A DNA stretch of 8,707 nt from DATJFX01 sp035495465 (GTDB lineage Bacteria > Patescibacteriota > Doudnabacteria > UBA920 > O2-02-FULL-48-8), in assembly GCA_035495465.1 (NCBI GenBank), contig DATJFX010000030.1, positions 1 to 8,707 of the forward strand, given 5' to 3'. A program made the position numbers and the translations under genes. Of the stretch, positions 1-6,115 are shown piece after piece; within the stretch, counting starts at the first letter, position 1, and every line of letters begins with the position of its first letter. The notes below the pieces were generated by a model. It had not been told where the DNA came from, ran no database searches, and worked only from the letters and a program-made list of their open reading frames with translations.

Positions 1-1353
1 CAGGCGAATCGACTGGCTTCGAGCATTATCAATACAACCTTGATTATGATGATCGGACTGACTATATTAGCGTATATATTTATTGATCCCTTAGTGCATG
101 CCATTGCGCCGGGTTTTAGCGGACAGATTTTCAACCAAACCCGCTTATTTACCAGTATTTTTTTACTGTCACCGGTTCTATTGACTATGTCATCCATCGT
201 CTCCAGCATGCTTAACACCCAGAAAAGATTCACATTGGTTGCAGTCGCGCCTGTAATTTATAATTTATCAATTATTTTAGGAGCACTCTGGCTTTATCCG
301 AAATTTGGACCGGTCGGTTTGGCCTGGGGAGTAGTGATAGGCGCGCTTTTGCATTTTATGGTTCAGCTGCCGCAAATTTTCCGCCTCGGCTTTAAATTTA
401 GTTTTACGATTTATCCGGATTCGGGTTTTATTAAGTTTTGGAAATTATACTGGCCGCGGATTTTTTCTATGGGTACAGAACAAGTCACAGCTCTGATTGC
501 GACAGTTTTTGGTTCTTTCTTAGGCTCGGGCGCGTTGGCTGTGTTTTATTACGCGAATAATTTGCAGTCCGTGGCCTTAGGATTATTTGCGGTTTCATTT
601 GCGATCGCCGTCTTTCCGCTTTTGTCGGATTTATATAACCAAAAAGATCAGCAGGGCTTTAAGGATGTGTTAGCGAAAACAACTGTCCAAATATTATTTT
701 TTGTAATTCCAATTTCTATCTTATTGCTGGTTTTGCGCGCTCAGGTCGTCCGATTAGTTTTAGGGATCGGCCAGAATACCAGTTTTACTTTTTCTGACAC
801 GAAGATGGTGGCGCAGGCGCTGGGCTTATTTTCTATTTCCTTATTTGCTCAAGCTTTAATTCCTTTATTTAATCGAGCGTTCTATGCTATTCAAAACACC
901 CTGGTGCCGGTCGTGATTGGATTTATCACGATTGCGGTAAATATTGCTTTAACTTTTTGGCTGACACGCTCGCATGGCGTTCCGGGTATGGCTTTGGCTT
1001 TTTCCATCACCAGCGTTTTGAATTTACTGTTGCTGCTGGTGGAACTTCATTATAAGCTGGGCAATATCCAGGATGAATACGTCATTATAAGTTGTTTGAA
1101 GATTATTATTAGTGCTTTAGTTGCCGGGACCGCGGCTTTTGTCTCTTTATACTTAATTTCTCCTTTAGTTAGCCTTACAGTTTATTGGGGAGTATTGATC
1201 CAGGGGTTAGGGGCTGCTGCTGTAGGAGTAATTTTTTATTTTATGGTCGGCTGGATGCTAGGCTTGCCAGAAGCGCATCATTTGATTAGACTGTTTAGAA
1301 CTACTGCCCAAAAAATCGGCCGCCCGATTAATATTATTTGGAACTGGAAATAG
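1..1353 (+). CDS. murJ: Lipid II flippase MurJ (MviN), 5' end cut by window
   Basis: Reading frame 1 is open from the first base, so the gene begins upstream; 450 codons are visible, ending in TAG, against about 510-530 residues for the family. MurJ is an inner-membrane MOP-superfamily flippase that moves lipid II to the outer face for peptidoglycan synthesis. The visible protein is a string of hydrophobic helices with family signatures: the opening QANRLASSIINT segment, then IAPGFSG, the central PRIFSMGTEQ block followed by FYYANNLQSVALGLF and AIAVFPLLSDL, and later NRAFYAIQNT and HGVPGMALA. The first 60-80 residues, including the first helix, are outside the window. An internal ATG at position 40 is not the start, because homologous sequence continues upstream of it. 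Function is assigned from family resemblance; the family also has polysaccharide-flippase relatives, but these motifs favour MurJ. Confidence 0.93.
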   Translation, partial: QANRLASSIINTTLIMMIGLTILAYIFIDPLVHAIAPGFSGQIFNQTRLFTSIFLLSPVLLTMSSIVSSMLNTQKRFTLVAVAPVIYNLSIILGALWLYPKFGPVGLAWGVVIGALLHFMVQLPQIFRLGFKFSFTIYPDSGFIKFWKLYWPRIFSMGTEQVTALIATVFGSFLGSGALAVFYYANNLQSVALGLFAVSFAIAVFPLLSDLYNQKDQQGFKDVLAKTTVQILFFVIPISILLLVLRAQVVRLVLGIGQNTSFTFSDTKMVAQALGLFSISLFAQALIPLFNRAFYAIQNTLVPVVIGFITIAVNIALTFWLTRSHGVPGMALAFSITSVLNLLLLLVELHYKLGNIQDEYVIISCLKIIISALVAGTAAFVSLYLISPLVSLTVYWGVLIQGLGAAAVGVIFYFMVGWMLGLPEAHHLIRLFRTTAQKIGRPINIIWNWK

Positions 1354-1377
1354 CGTTCGGATACGCCAAAAAATGAC

Positions 1378-1408
1378 GATGGAAATTTACTAGACATAAA
1401 TTTCCATC
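1378..1408 (+). other. Perfect 12-bp hairpin between murJ and lepA
   Basis: GATGGAAATTTA (1378-1389) is the exact reverse complement of TAAATTTCCATC (1397-1408), with a 7-base loop CTAGACA. It lies 24 bases after the murJ stop. No T tract follows on the + strand, so it is not a textbook intrinsic terminator for murJ. On the - strand a run of six T follows after a 4-base gap, but no gene ends there. It may shield the murJ mRNA 3' end or end transcription weakly. The rest of the spacer (1409-1485) holds no recognisable gene or promoter. Confidence 0.7.
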
Positions 1409-1485
1409 TAATCATCGGCCTCACCCCAGGAACTAAGCGGTTCGGCCTCCCAATTCATTTTTTGCCGCATCCTCACTAAAAAAAT

Positions 1486-3258
1486 ATGCAATCTAAAATT
1501 CGTAATTTTTGTATTATTGCGCACATCGATCATGGGAAATCCACTCTGGCTGATCGGTTTTTGGAATTTACAAAAACTGTGGAAATGCGCAATATGAAAG
1601 ATCAGCTTTTGGATACTATGGATTTGGAGCGAGAGCGGGGCATTACCATCAAGCTTCAGCCCGTACGGATGGAATGGAAAGGTTATATTTTGGATTTGAT
1701 CGATACGCCAGGGCATGTGGATTTTACTTACGAAGTTTCCAGATCATTGGCAGCTTGCGAAGGTGCGATTTTAGTTGTGGATTCCACGCAAGGGATTGAG
1801 GCGCAGACTTTAGCCAATATTCATTTGGCTCAGCAACATAATCTAAAAATTATTCCTGTGGTAAATAAAATCGATCTGCCAAATTCGGACCGTGAAAAAA
1901 CTGCTGCGGAAATGATCAAGGCTTTCGGTTTTGCAGCGGAAGAAATTTTATACGCCTCAGGCAAAACTGGCGAAGGCGTGGAAAAAATTCTGGAAGCAGT
2001 GATTAATCGAATCCCGGCTCCATCTGGCGACCCTGAAAAACCTTTGCGGGCTTTGATTTTTGATTCGGCCTACGACAAGCATCGGGGAGTGGTGACATTC
2101 GTGCGAGTGGTGGACGGCAGTTTAGCGAAAAATGACAAGATCGAGATGTTTGGGACGAAAACTTTAGCTGAGGCTTTGGAAGTGGGATATTTCCATCCAA
2201 AGTTTGTGCCGAGCCAAAGTTTGCAGACTGGGGAAGTAGGATATATTGTGACTGGCCTGCGGGATGTCCGGAAAGCTCGGGTAGGTGATACTGTGGTGAG
2301 ATCGAAAACTCTAGCCCAAGCCCTGCCCGGCTACAAACAGGTTAAGCCCATGGTTTTTGCTTCGATTTTTCCGAGCAGTGGCGATGACTATCCGCTTCTT
2401 CGAGACGCTATCGATAAACTGAAGCTTAACGACGCAGCTTTGGAATTTGAACCAGAAAGTATTCCGGCATTAGGATTTGGTTTTCGCACCGGATTTTTAG
2501 GCCTTTTACATATGGACATAGTCCAAGAAAGATTGACTCGCGAGTACGGTTTGGATTTAGTTTTGACTGCCCCGTCTGTAGAATACAAAATAAATATGAA
2601 AAACGGACAGTCAAAAATAATTCACACTCCGGCAGAACTTCCAGATCCGTCGTTATTTGAAAATATTGAAGAACCATGGGTGGATGTGGAAATTTTGGTG
2701 CCCCAAAAATATATTGGCGGGATTTTAGAATTGATCACGGGCCGCCGCGGAATTTATAAGAATATGGATTATCTATCCAATGAACGCGTGCTAATTCAGG
2801 CGGAAATGCCGTTGGCCAATATTATTATTGATTTTTATGATAAACTTAAAAGTATCTCCTCTGGTTATGCATCTTTAAATTATGAACTTTTAGACTTCCG
2901 AGTCGGGGACTTGGTGAAATTAGATATTTTAGTGGCCGGTGAAAAGGTGGATGCATTGTCAATGATCGTCCATCGCGAGCTCTCCGAAGCCGAAGGCCGA
3001 AGTTTGACTGAGAAATTAAAAACTTTAATTCCGCGTCAGCAATTTGAGATTGCCATCCAAGCCGTGATTGGCGGCAAGGTCGTGGCTCGCGAAACCATCT
3101 CGGCAGTTAGAAAAGACGTCACTAAAGGTTTATATGGCGGAGATGTTACCCGAAAGATGAAATTACTTGAGAAACAGAAGAAAGGCAAAAAACGATTAAA
3201 GCGTATTGGTTCAGTGGATATTCCACAAGAAGCCTTCTTGGCAATATTAAAGAAATAA
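1486..3258 (+). CDS. lepA: Elongation factor 4 (LepA), ribosome back-translocase GTPase
   Basis: LepA/EF4 is a translational GTPase that binds the ribosome and is implicated in back-translocation and 30S biogenesis. All GTPase motifs are present: G1 AHIDHGKS at residues 12-19, G2 RGITI at 51-55, G3 DTPGH at 73-77, G4 NKID at 127-130, and a G5 SGK at 158-160 where SAK is more usual. The EF-G-like domains follow. The LepA-specific C terminus ends in VDIPQEAFLAILKK, matching the family's terminal motif. At 590 residues it is close to the usual 600. The start is fixed by the N terminus MQSKIRNFCIIAHIDHGK, which aligns with E. coli LepA. No Shine-Dalgarno sequence precedes the ATG; the upstream bases are A/T rich (CACTAAAAAAAT). 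The gene heads a tight cluster: the next ORF begins 2 bases after its TAA. Confidence 0.98.
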   Translation: MQSKIRNFCIIAHIDHGKSTLADRFLEFTKTVEMRNMKDQLLDTMDLERERGITIKLQPVRMEWKGYILDLIDTPGHVDFTYEVSRSLAACEGAILVVDSTQGIEAQTLANIHLAQQHNLKIIPVVNKIDLPNSDREKTAAEMIKAFGFAAEEILYASGKTGEGVEKILEAVINRIPAPSGDPEKPLRALIFDSAYDKHRGVVTFVRVVDGSLAKNDKIEMFGTKTLAEALEVGYFHPKFVPSQSLQTGEVGYIVTGLRDVRKARVGDTVVRSKTLAQALPGYKQVKPMVFASIFPSSGDDYPLLRDAIDKLKLNDAALEFEPESIPALGFGFRTGFLGLLHMDIVQERLTREYGLDLVLTAPSVEYKINMKNGQSKIIHTPAELPDPSLFENIEEPWVDVEILVPQKYIGGILELITGRRGIYKNMDYLSNERVLIQAEMPLANIIIDFYDKLKSISSGYASLNYELLDFRVGDLVKLDILVAGEKVDALSMIVHRELSEAEGRSLTEKLKTLIPRQQFEIAIQAVIGGKVVARETISAVRKDVTKGLYGGDVTRKMKLLEKQKKGKKRLKRIGSVDIPQEAFLAILKK

Positions 3259-3260
3259 AT

Positions 3261-3365
3261 ATGAGAGATCGAAAAAAACTACAAAAAATTTGGATTATAC
3301 TTGCCCTTGTTATGATTGTGGGCATGGTGGCTTTTACATTTTTGCCATTAATTGCAACTTTTTAA
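3261..3365 (+). CDS. 34-residue single-pass membrane microprotein, unknown function
   Basis: A 34-codon ORF begins 2 bases after the lepA stop and ends in TAA, whose last A is the first base of the next gene's ATG (TAATG). The N terminus is strongly basic (MRDRKKLQKIW). It is followed by one hydrophobic segment, about residues 11-34, ending FTFLPLIATF. This is the pattern of a small N-in membrane protein. I do not recognise a named family. Its support is the exact fit between lepA and the ftsB-like gene, the positive-inside charge pattern, and the fact that the alternative frame here gives an implausible cysteine-rich extension of FtsB. Co-translation with the division gene suggests, without proving, an envelope or division role. 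Translation probably depends on coupling, as no Shine-Dalgarno sequence is visible. Confidence 0.72.
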   Translation: MRDRKKLQKIWIILALVMIVGMVAFTFLPLIATF

Positions 3366-3733
3366 TGTCTTGGAATACTTTCCTAAGATCTAAAATTACA
3401 ACAGGCCTGCTGATCTTGGTATTAGTGTTAGTAGGGTTTTTTTCAGTTCGGATTATGCTGCAGAAAAGACAAATCGATGCTGAGATAAAAAAACTTCAGG
3501 CTCAGGCAGATAAAATCCGGGGCGATAATGCGCAATTAAGCAGTTTAATAAAATACATGAACACGCCCGAGTTTACAGAAAACGAGGCGCGTGAAAAATT
3601 GGATTTGAAAAAAGATGGAGAATACGTAGTAGTCTTGCCGCAAACTGATTCTGCTGATTCAGGAAACGCGGGTGCTACTAAATCAACATCTAATATAAAA
3701 ATGTGGTTTCAGTATTTTTTTCATAATCAATGA
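3365..3733 (+). CDS. ftsB: FtsB/DivIC-like septum formation initiator
   Basis: A 122-residue bitopic division protein of the FtsB/DivIC family; these pair with FtsL and help assemble and activate the septal wall machinery. Residues 1-12 are cytoplasmic, about 13-32 form one membrane helix (GLLILVLVLVGFFSV), and about 33-63 make a charged coiled coil (QIDAEIKKLQAQADKIRGDN). The family block EFTENEAREKLDLKKDGEY is followed by VVVLP, ending near residue 92. A low-complexity Ser/Thr/Ala linker then leads to an aromatic tail, IKMWFQYFFHNQ, which could touch the membrane. An upstream in-frame ATG at 3290 would add 25 residues (MDYTCPCYDC...), but this stretch is the out-of-frame reading of the microprotein gene. 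I therefore chose the ATG at 3365, which overlaps the preceding stop. The TGA overlaps the next start (ATGA), so translation of the two is probably coupled. Confidence 0.88.
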   Translation: MSWNTFLRSKITTGLLILVLVLVGFFSVRIMLQKRQIDAEIKKLQAQADKIRGDNAQLSSLIKYMNTPEFTENEAREKLDLKKDGEYVVVLPQTDSADSGNAGATKSTSNIKMWFQYFFHNQ

Positions 3734-4578
3734 CCAATAAACTTGCCCGTAAAAAGGTAATCATTTTATATATTGTCTTAGCGGTAGTTTTGCTTTTGGT
3801 GGGTTCACTTTTTTTGGCCTATGGCACGAATTCCACGGACTCCATAAGCTTATTTTTTAAGAAATTTTATCCGGCTATTGTGGTTGGTGGTAGCCCGATC
3901 AGTATCTATGATAAAGACAAGGATTTAGAAATAGCAAAAAAATTGGATCCGACCATGGATCAGACTGCGGCTACGGACCAATTGATTCAGAATAAAAAAA
4001 TGGAAAATCTAGTTTCGTCCTCAGAGTTTTCCAATAACTGGAATCTGTTAGACCAGGAGTATCGATATTATACCGGCGGGAAGACTGAAGAGTACCAGCA
4101 GCTTCTTAAAACGTATTTTTCCAATGATGAAGGATTATTTATCAAATTTGTATTGTTGCCTAAATTTGATGATGCCAGACTTCGAATAAAATATAATTCT
4201 GATCTGAAAGCCAACGCCTCAGCATATGCAAAAGCCCAAGATATTTTAAAGCGTATAAATAATGGCGAGAAATTTGAAGATCTAGCAAAACTTTCTGACG
4301 ACCAAATTACATCTCAAACAGGAGGCGATCTGGGCCTGGTCACCGAGGACGAGGTTTTCCCTGAATTTTTTAATGCTCTAGAATCGGCCAAGGTCGGAGA
4401 AGTCAGTAAAAATATCCTGATCAGCCGCGAGGGGTATCATATTATTTATCCCGTGGAAACCATAACTCAGAACGGTCAGAAATTATGGCATATTAAACAT
4501 ATTTCGGTGGCTACCACTGGTTTTCAGAATTGGTTGGATGCCCAATTAGCTAAGGTTTCCGTTTGGCACATTAAATAG
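3730..4578 (+). CDS. Membrane-anchored parvulin-type peptidyl-prolyl isomerase (SurA/PrsA-like)
   Basis: A 282-residue extracytoplasmic folding factor, predicted to isomerise Xaa-Pro bonds in exported proteins. Basic residues at 4-9 precede a membrane helix at about 10-31. The segment YPAIVVGGSPISI (47-59) resembles the start of SurA-type chaperone domains, and a helical region of about 100 residues follows. The rotamase core runs from about 163 to 240: AYAKAQDILKRINNGEKFED, then GGDLGLV at 198-204, PEFFNALESAKVGEVS, and GYHII at 235-239. The usual N-terminal strand (AxHILV) is missing before this core, but a similar segment WHIKHISV appears after it at 253-260 (see findings). The protein ends WLDAQLAKVSVWHIK. 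The start overlaps the ftsB stop (ATGA). The stop is followed at once by the -10 region of tRNA-Gly with no terminator between, so readthrough into the tRNA is likely. Confidence 0.87.
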   Translation: MTNKLARKKVIILYIVLAVVLLLVGSLFLAYGTNSTDSISLFFKKFYPAIVVGGSPISIYDKDKDLEIAKKLDPTMDQTAATDQLIQNKKMENLVSSSEFSNNWNLLDQEYRYYTGGKTEEYQQLLKTYFSNDEGLFIKFVLLPKFDDARLRIKYNSDLKANASAYAKAQDILKRINNGEKFEDLAKLSDDQITSQTGGDLGLVTEDEVFPEFFNALESAKVGEVSKNILISREGYHIIYPVETITQNGQKLWHIKHISVATTGFQNWLDAQLAKVSVWHIK

Positions 4579-4584
4579 TACAAT
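4579..4584 (+). promoter_or_regulatory. Probable -10 box (TACAAT) of tRNA-Gly
   Basis: TACAAT matches the sigma-70 -10 consensus at 5 of 6 bases and ends 8 bases before the tRNA 5' end, almost the same spacing as the TATAAT before tRNA-Thr. No good -35 hexamer is found 16-18 bases upstream (TTTCCG at 17), so strength is uncertain. It abuts the stop codon of the parvulin gene. Confidence 0.45.
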
Positions 4585-4592
4585 AAGCCCAG

Positions 4593-4666
4593 GCGGAATT
4601 AGTATAATGGTAGTACGAGACCTTCCCAAGGTTTAGGCACGGGTTCGATTCCCGTATTCCGCTCCA
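4593..4666 (+). tRNA. tRNA-Gly (anticodon CCC)
   Basis: A full cloverleaf can be drawn by hand. The acceptor GCGGAAT (4593-4599) pairs with ATTCCGC (4656-4662). The D stem is GTAT/GTAC. The anticodon stem AGACC/GGTTT carries the loop TTCCCAA, giving anticodon CCC at 4625-4627, which reads GGG. The T stem ACGGG/CCCGT carries the loop TTCGATT. The discriminator is T4663, the usual base for bacterial tRNA-Gly, and CCA is encoded at 4664-4666. It closely resembles E. coli tRNA-Gly(CCC). A HAD gene starts 11 bases after the CCA. Confidence 0.96.
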
Positions 4667-4677
4667 AAAAGTAGAAT

Positions 4678-5277
4678 ATGATAAAAATAATTTTATTCGA
4701 CGGCGATGGAGTTATAATCAATAAGCCTATGCTATTTAGTCAGCATTTGTCGAATGATTATAATGTACCAATGGATTTAATTTTGCCTTTCTTCGCAGGA
4801 GAGTTTCAGGATTGTCTAGTAGGTAAAGCTGATCTTAAAGAGGTCGTAAAACCTTATTTATCTAAATGGGGTTGGATCAAATCCGTCGATGAATTATTAG
4901 CTTATTGGTTTAATAACGAAAATTATATTGACAAAAGAATCGCAGGAGTGATTAGTAAAATCCGAAAAGAAGGCATCAAGTGCTACTTGCATTCTAATCA
5001 AGAAAAATATCGTACGGATTTTATGAAAAAGCAAATGAAAATTGATGCTATGGTTGATGGAGTGTTCTCGTCAGCATATTTAGGTGTTAAAAAACCTCAA
5101 GCAGAGTTTTGGCAACAAGCGTTTGATAAAATTCAACCGGTTAAAAAGAGTGAAGTTTTGGTTTGGGATGACGACGAAGAAAACATCGCATCAGCAGCCA
5201 AATTTGGTTTTAATGCCGAGCTATACAAAGACTATAGCTCTTTTAATCAAGTGATGAGTAAGTATAAGAATAAATAG
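4678..5277 (+). CDS. HAD-superfamily hydrolase, probable phosphatase
   Basis: A 199-residue haloacid-dehalogenase-like hydrolase of the phosphoglycolate phosphatase/beta-phosphoglucomutase type. Motif I is FDGDGVI, with nucleophile Asp8 and acid/base Asp10. Motif II is LHSNQ (Ser106). Motif III is the Lys-Pro pair K139-P140. Motif IV is VWDDDEENI, with metal-binding acidic residues at 164-166. A helical cap of roughly 80 residues lies between motifs I and II. These enzymes form an aspartyl-phosphate intermediate and need Mg2+; the substrate cannot be told from sequence. The gene has no Shine-Dalgarno sequence and starts 11 bases after the tRNA-Gly CCA. It is visibly AT-rich: a hand count gives 21 G+C of 60 at 4741-4800 and 20 of 60 at 4921-4980, against 31 of 60 at 2041-2100 in lepA. 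This could mark transfer or weaker codon selection. The NUDIX gene follows after 12 bases. Confidence 0.88.
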   Translation: MIKIILFDGDGVIINKPMLFSQHLSNDYNVPMDLILPFFAGEFQDCLVGKADLKEVVKPYLSKWGWIKSVDELLAYWFNNENYIDKRIAGVISKIRKEGIKCYLHSNQEKYRTDFMKKQMKIDAMVDGVFSSAYLGVKKPQAEFWQQAFDKIQPVKKSEVLVWDDDEENIASAAKFGFNAELYKDYSSFNQVMSKYKNK

Positions 5278-5289
5278 TTATACAATTTT

Positions 5290-5694
5290 ATGGATAATTT
5301 TCGAAATGCTGTTAAGGCTTTTATAGTGAAAGACAATAAGTTGCTTATGCTGAAGCGTCGGGCTAATGACGTTCATAAGCCCGGGGCCTGGGACATCCCA
5401 GGCGGGCGATTGGAATTAGGCGAAGATCCATATGAAGGCTTAAAGCGGGAAGCGAGCGAAGAGTGCCAAATAGCAATAGAAATAATCATGCCGCTTTCTG
5501 TCCATCATTTTACTCGCGAGGATGGCCAAAAAATTACCTTAACGATTTACTGGTGCAAAATGCTCACAGAGCAGATAAAGCTATCAGAAGAACATCAAGA
5601 ATATAAATGGATGGATTTAGACCAAGATCTTGCTCAAATTCCTGAATTTTTTCAACTCTCAATTAACAATTTTAAGAAATATATAAGACCATAA
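5290..5694 (+). CDS. NUDIX hydrolase (nucleotide or metabolite pyrophosphohydrolase)
   Basis: A 134-residue single-domain NUDIX protein, close to the normal domain length. These enzymes split nucleoside diphosphates linked to another group, often to remove damaged or excess nucleotides. The Nudix box spans residues 39-61: Gly39, Glu45, then R53-E54, and E57-E58, which supply the metal-binding and catalytic carboxylates. The usual Gly near the end of the box is Gln60 (EECQI instead of EExGI). The WDIPGGRLELGE lead-in and the late EYKWMDLDQ strand are typical of the MutT-like group. The specific substrate is not predictable. No Shine-Dalgarno sequence precedes the ATG; TATACAAT sits 3-10 bases upstream and could be a -10 for a leaderless transcript, but co-transcription with the HAD gene is as likely. 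Confidence 0.9.
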   Translation: MDNFRNAVKAFIVKDNKLLMLKRRANDVHKPGAWDIPGGRLELGEDPYEGLKREASEECQIAIEIIMPLSVHHFTREDGQKITLTIYWCKMLTEQIKLSEEHQEYKWMDLDQDLAQIPEFFQLSINNFKKYIRP

Positions 5695-5699
5695 AATGC

Positions 5700-5705
5700 T
5701 ATAAT
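5700..5705 (+). promoter_or_regulatory. -10 box (TATAAT) of tRNA-Thr
   Basis: A perfect TATAAT ends 9 bases before the tRNA-Thr 5' end, which places the transcription start within 2-3 bases of the mature tRNA. No clear -35 is seen at 16-18 bases (AAATAT at 17). The box lies just after the NUDIX stop codon. Confidence 0.55.
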
Positions 5706-5714
5706 TACTACCAT

Positions 5715-5790
5715 GCCGAAGTAGCTCAGTTGGTAGAGCAATACTTTCGTAAAGTAGAGGTCGTGGGTTCGACTCCCACCTTCGGCTCCA
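5715..5790 (+). tRNA. tRNA-Thr (anticodon CGT)
   Basis: The acceptor GCCGAAG (5715-5721) pairs with CTTCGGC (5780-5786). The D arm is GCTC/GAGC with loop AGTTGGTA. The anticodon loop TTCGTAA gives CGT at 5748-5750, reading ACG. The T arm is GTGGG/CCCAC with loop TTCGACT, and CCA is encoded at 5788-5790. The G1-C72 and C2-G71 pairs and the G35-U36 anticodon bases agree with threonyl-tRNA synthetase identity. The anticodon stem ATACT/AGTAG has an A-G mismatch at its outermost pair. The discriminator is T, where E. coli tRNA-Thr has A. Confidence 0.95.
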
Positions 5791-5820
5791 TAAAGTCAAG
5801 AGGGGCGAAATTTGCCAGTC

Positions 5821-5849
5821 TTGCCAAATTGGCTTTTTTTGTTTATACT
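5821..5849 (+). promoter_or_regulatory. Sigma-70-type promoter of the atp operon
   Basis: TTGCCA (5821-5826; 5 of 6 to TTGACA) and TATACT (5844-5849; 5 of 6 to TATAAT) are separated by exactly 17 bases, the best promoter match seen in the window. Initiation about 7 bases downstream falls near 5856, only about 8 bases before the atpZ/I start codon at 5864. That gives a nearly leaderless mRNA with no room for a Shine-Dalgarno sequence. A second TTGCCA lies 9 bases upstream (5812-5817). Confidence 0.7.
5823..5840 (+). terminator. Short intrinsic terminator after tRNA-Thr
   Basis: GCCAA/TTGGC (5823-5833) forms a short hairpin, realistically 3-4 pairs around a small loop, followed at once by seven T (5834-5840). 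It lies 33 bases after the tRNA CCA. An alternative 6-bp pairing AATTTG/CAAATT uses upstream bases. The stem is short, so efficiency is uncertain. The same bases contain the -35 element of the atp promoter. Confidence 0.55.
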
Positions 5850-5863
5850 ATACGCGCTTAAGT

Positions 5864-6106
5864 ATGGAAACACCTAACAACGGTCAAAATAATCCGAAAA
5901 GGGTAGACAAGCCTGCGTTAATCAGCTTAAGCTTTGAATTAGGCTATATTATAGCCATTCCGCTTGTCATTTTCGCGCTCAGCGGAAAGTGGGTTGATAA
6001 TCATTTTCATCACTCTTTTCCTTGGGTGACATTGATCGGAATCGGCATAGCTATATTCACAACCACTATTTGGTTGATTCAAAGACTGCAAAAGTACATT
6101 AAATAG
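5864..6106 (+). CDS. atpI: AtpZ/AtpI-family ATP synthase accessory protein
   Basis: An 80-residue two-helix membrane protein, first in the atp operon. It fits the AtpZ/AtpI family: a polar N terminus (METPNNGQNNPKRVDKP), helix 1 at about 19-39, the conserved turn GKWVD at 41-45, then helix 2 at about 53-72 and a basic end. Members are associated with c-ring assembly and with Mg2+ or Ca2+ handling near the F0 sector; which applies here cannot be judged. Size, topology and position directly before atpB support the call. I give the symbol by operon position; the short form may be better called AtpZ. There is no Shine-Dalgarno sequence, and the predicted transcript start leaves a leader of about 8 bases. 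A 94-base structured spacer follows. Confidence 0.82.
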   Translation: METPNNGQNNPKRVDKPALISLSFELGYIIAIPLVIFALSGKWVDNHFHHSFPWVTLIGIGIAIFTTTIWLIQRLQKYIK

Positions 6107-6115
6107 TTTCTGATC

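Noticed and set aside
1454..1482. TTCATT and TAAAAA, 17 bases apart, as a lepA promoter
   Set aside because: The match is only 3 of 6 and 4 of 6, and the start of transcription would fall at or inside the lepA ATG. It is too weak to list as a feature.
1408..1716. 102-codon - strand open frame over the lepA start
   Set aside because: It overlaps the conserved GTPase domain of lepA and shows no recognisable protein features.
3290..3364. 25-residue N-terminal extension of the FtsB-like protein
   Set aside because: The bases encode the microprotein in another frame, the extension is cysteine rich and unlike the family, and the ATG at 3365 gives the standard FtsB topology.
3731..3733. Recoding of UGA as glycine (code 25), suggested by a candidate-phyla genome
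   Set aside because: UGA ends ftsB and atpF exactly at ATGA overlaps, no in-frame UGA occurs in the conserved genes, and the tRNA-Gly has a CCC anticodon, not UCA.
4593..5790. Integrated mobile element between the two tRNA genes
   Set aside because: No integrase, inverted terminal repeat or duplicated tRNA 3' end is visible. The shared tRNA 3' bases are just the common GCTCCA end.
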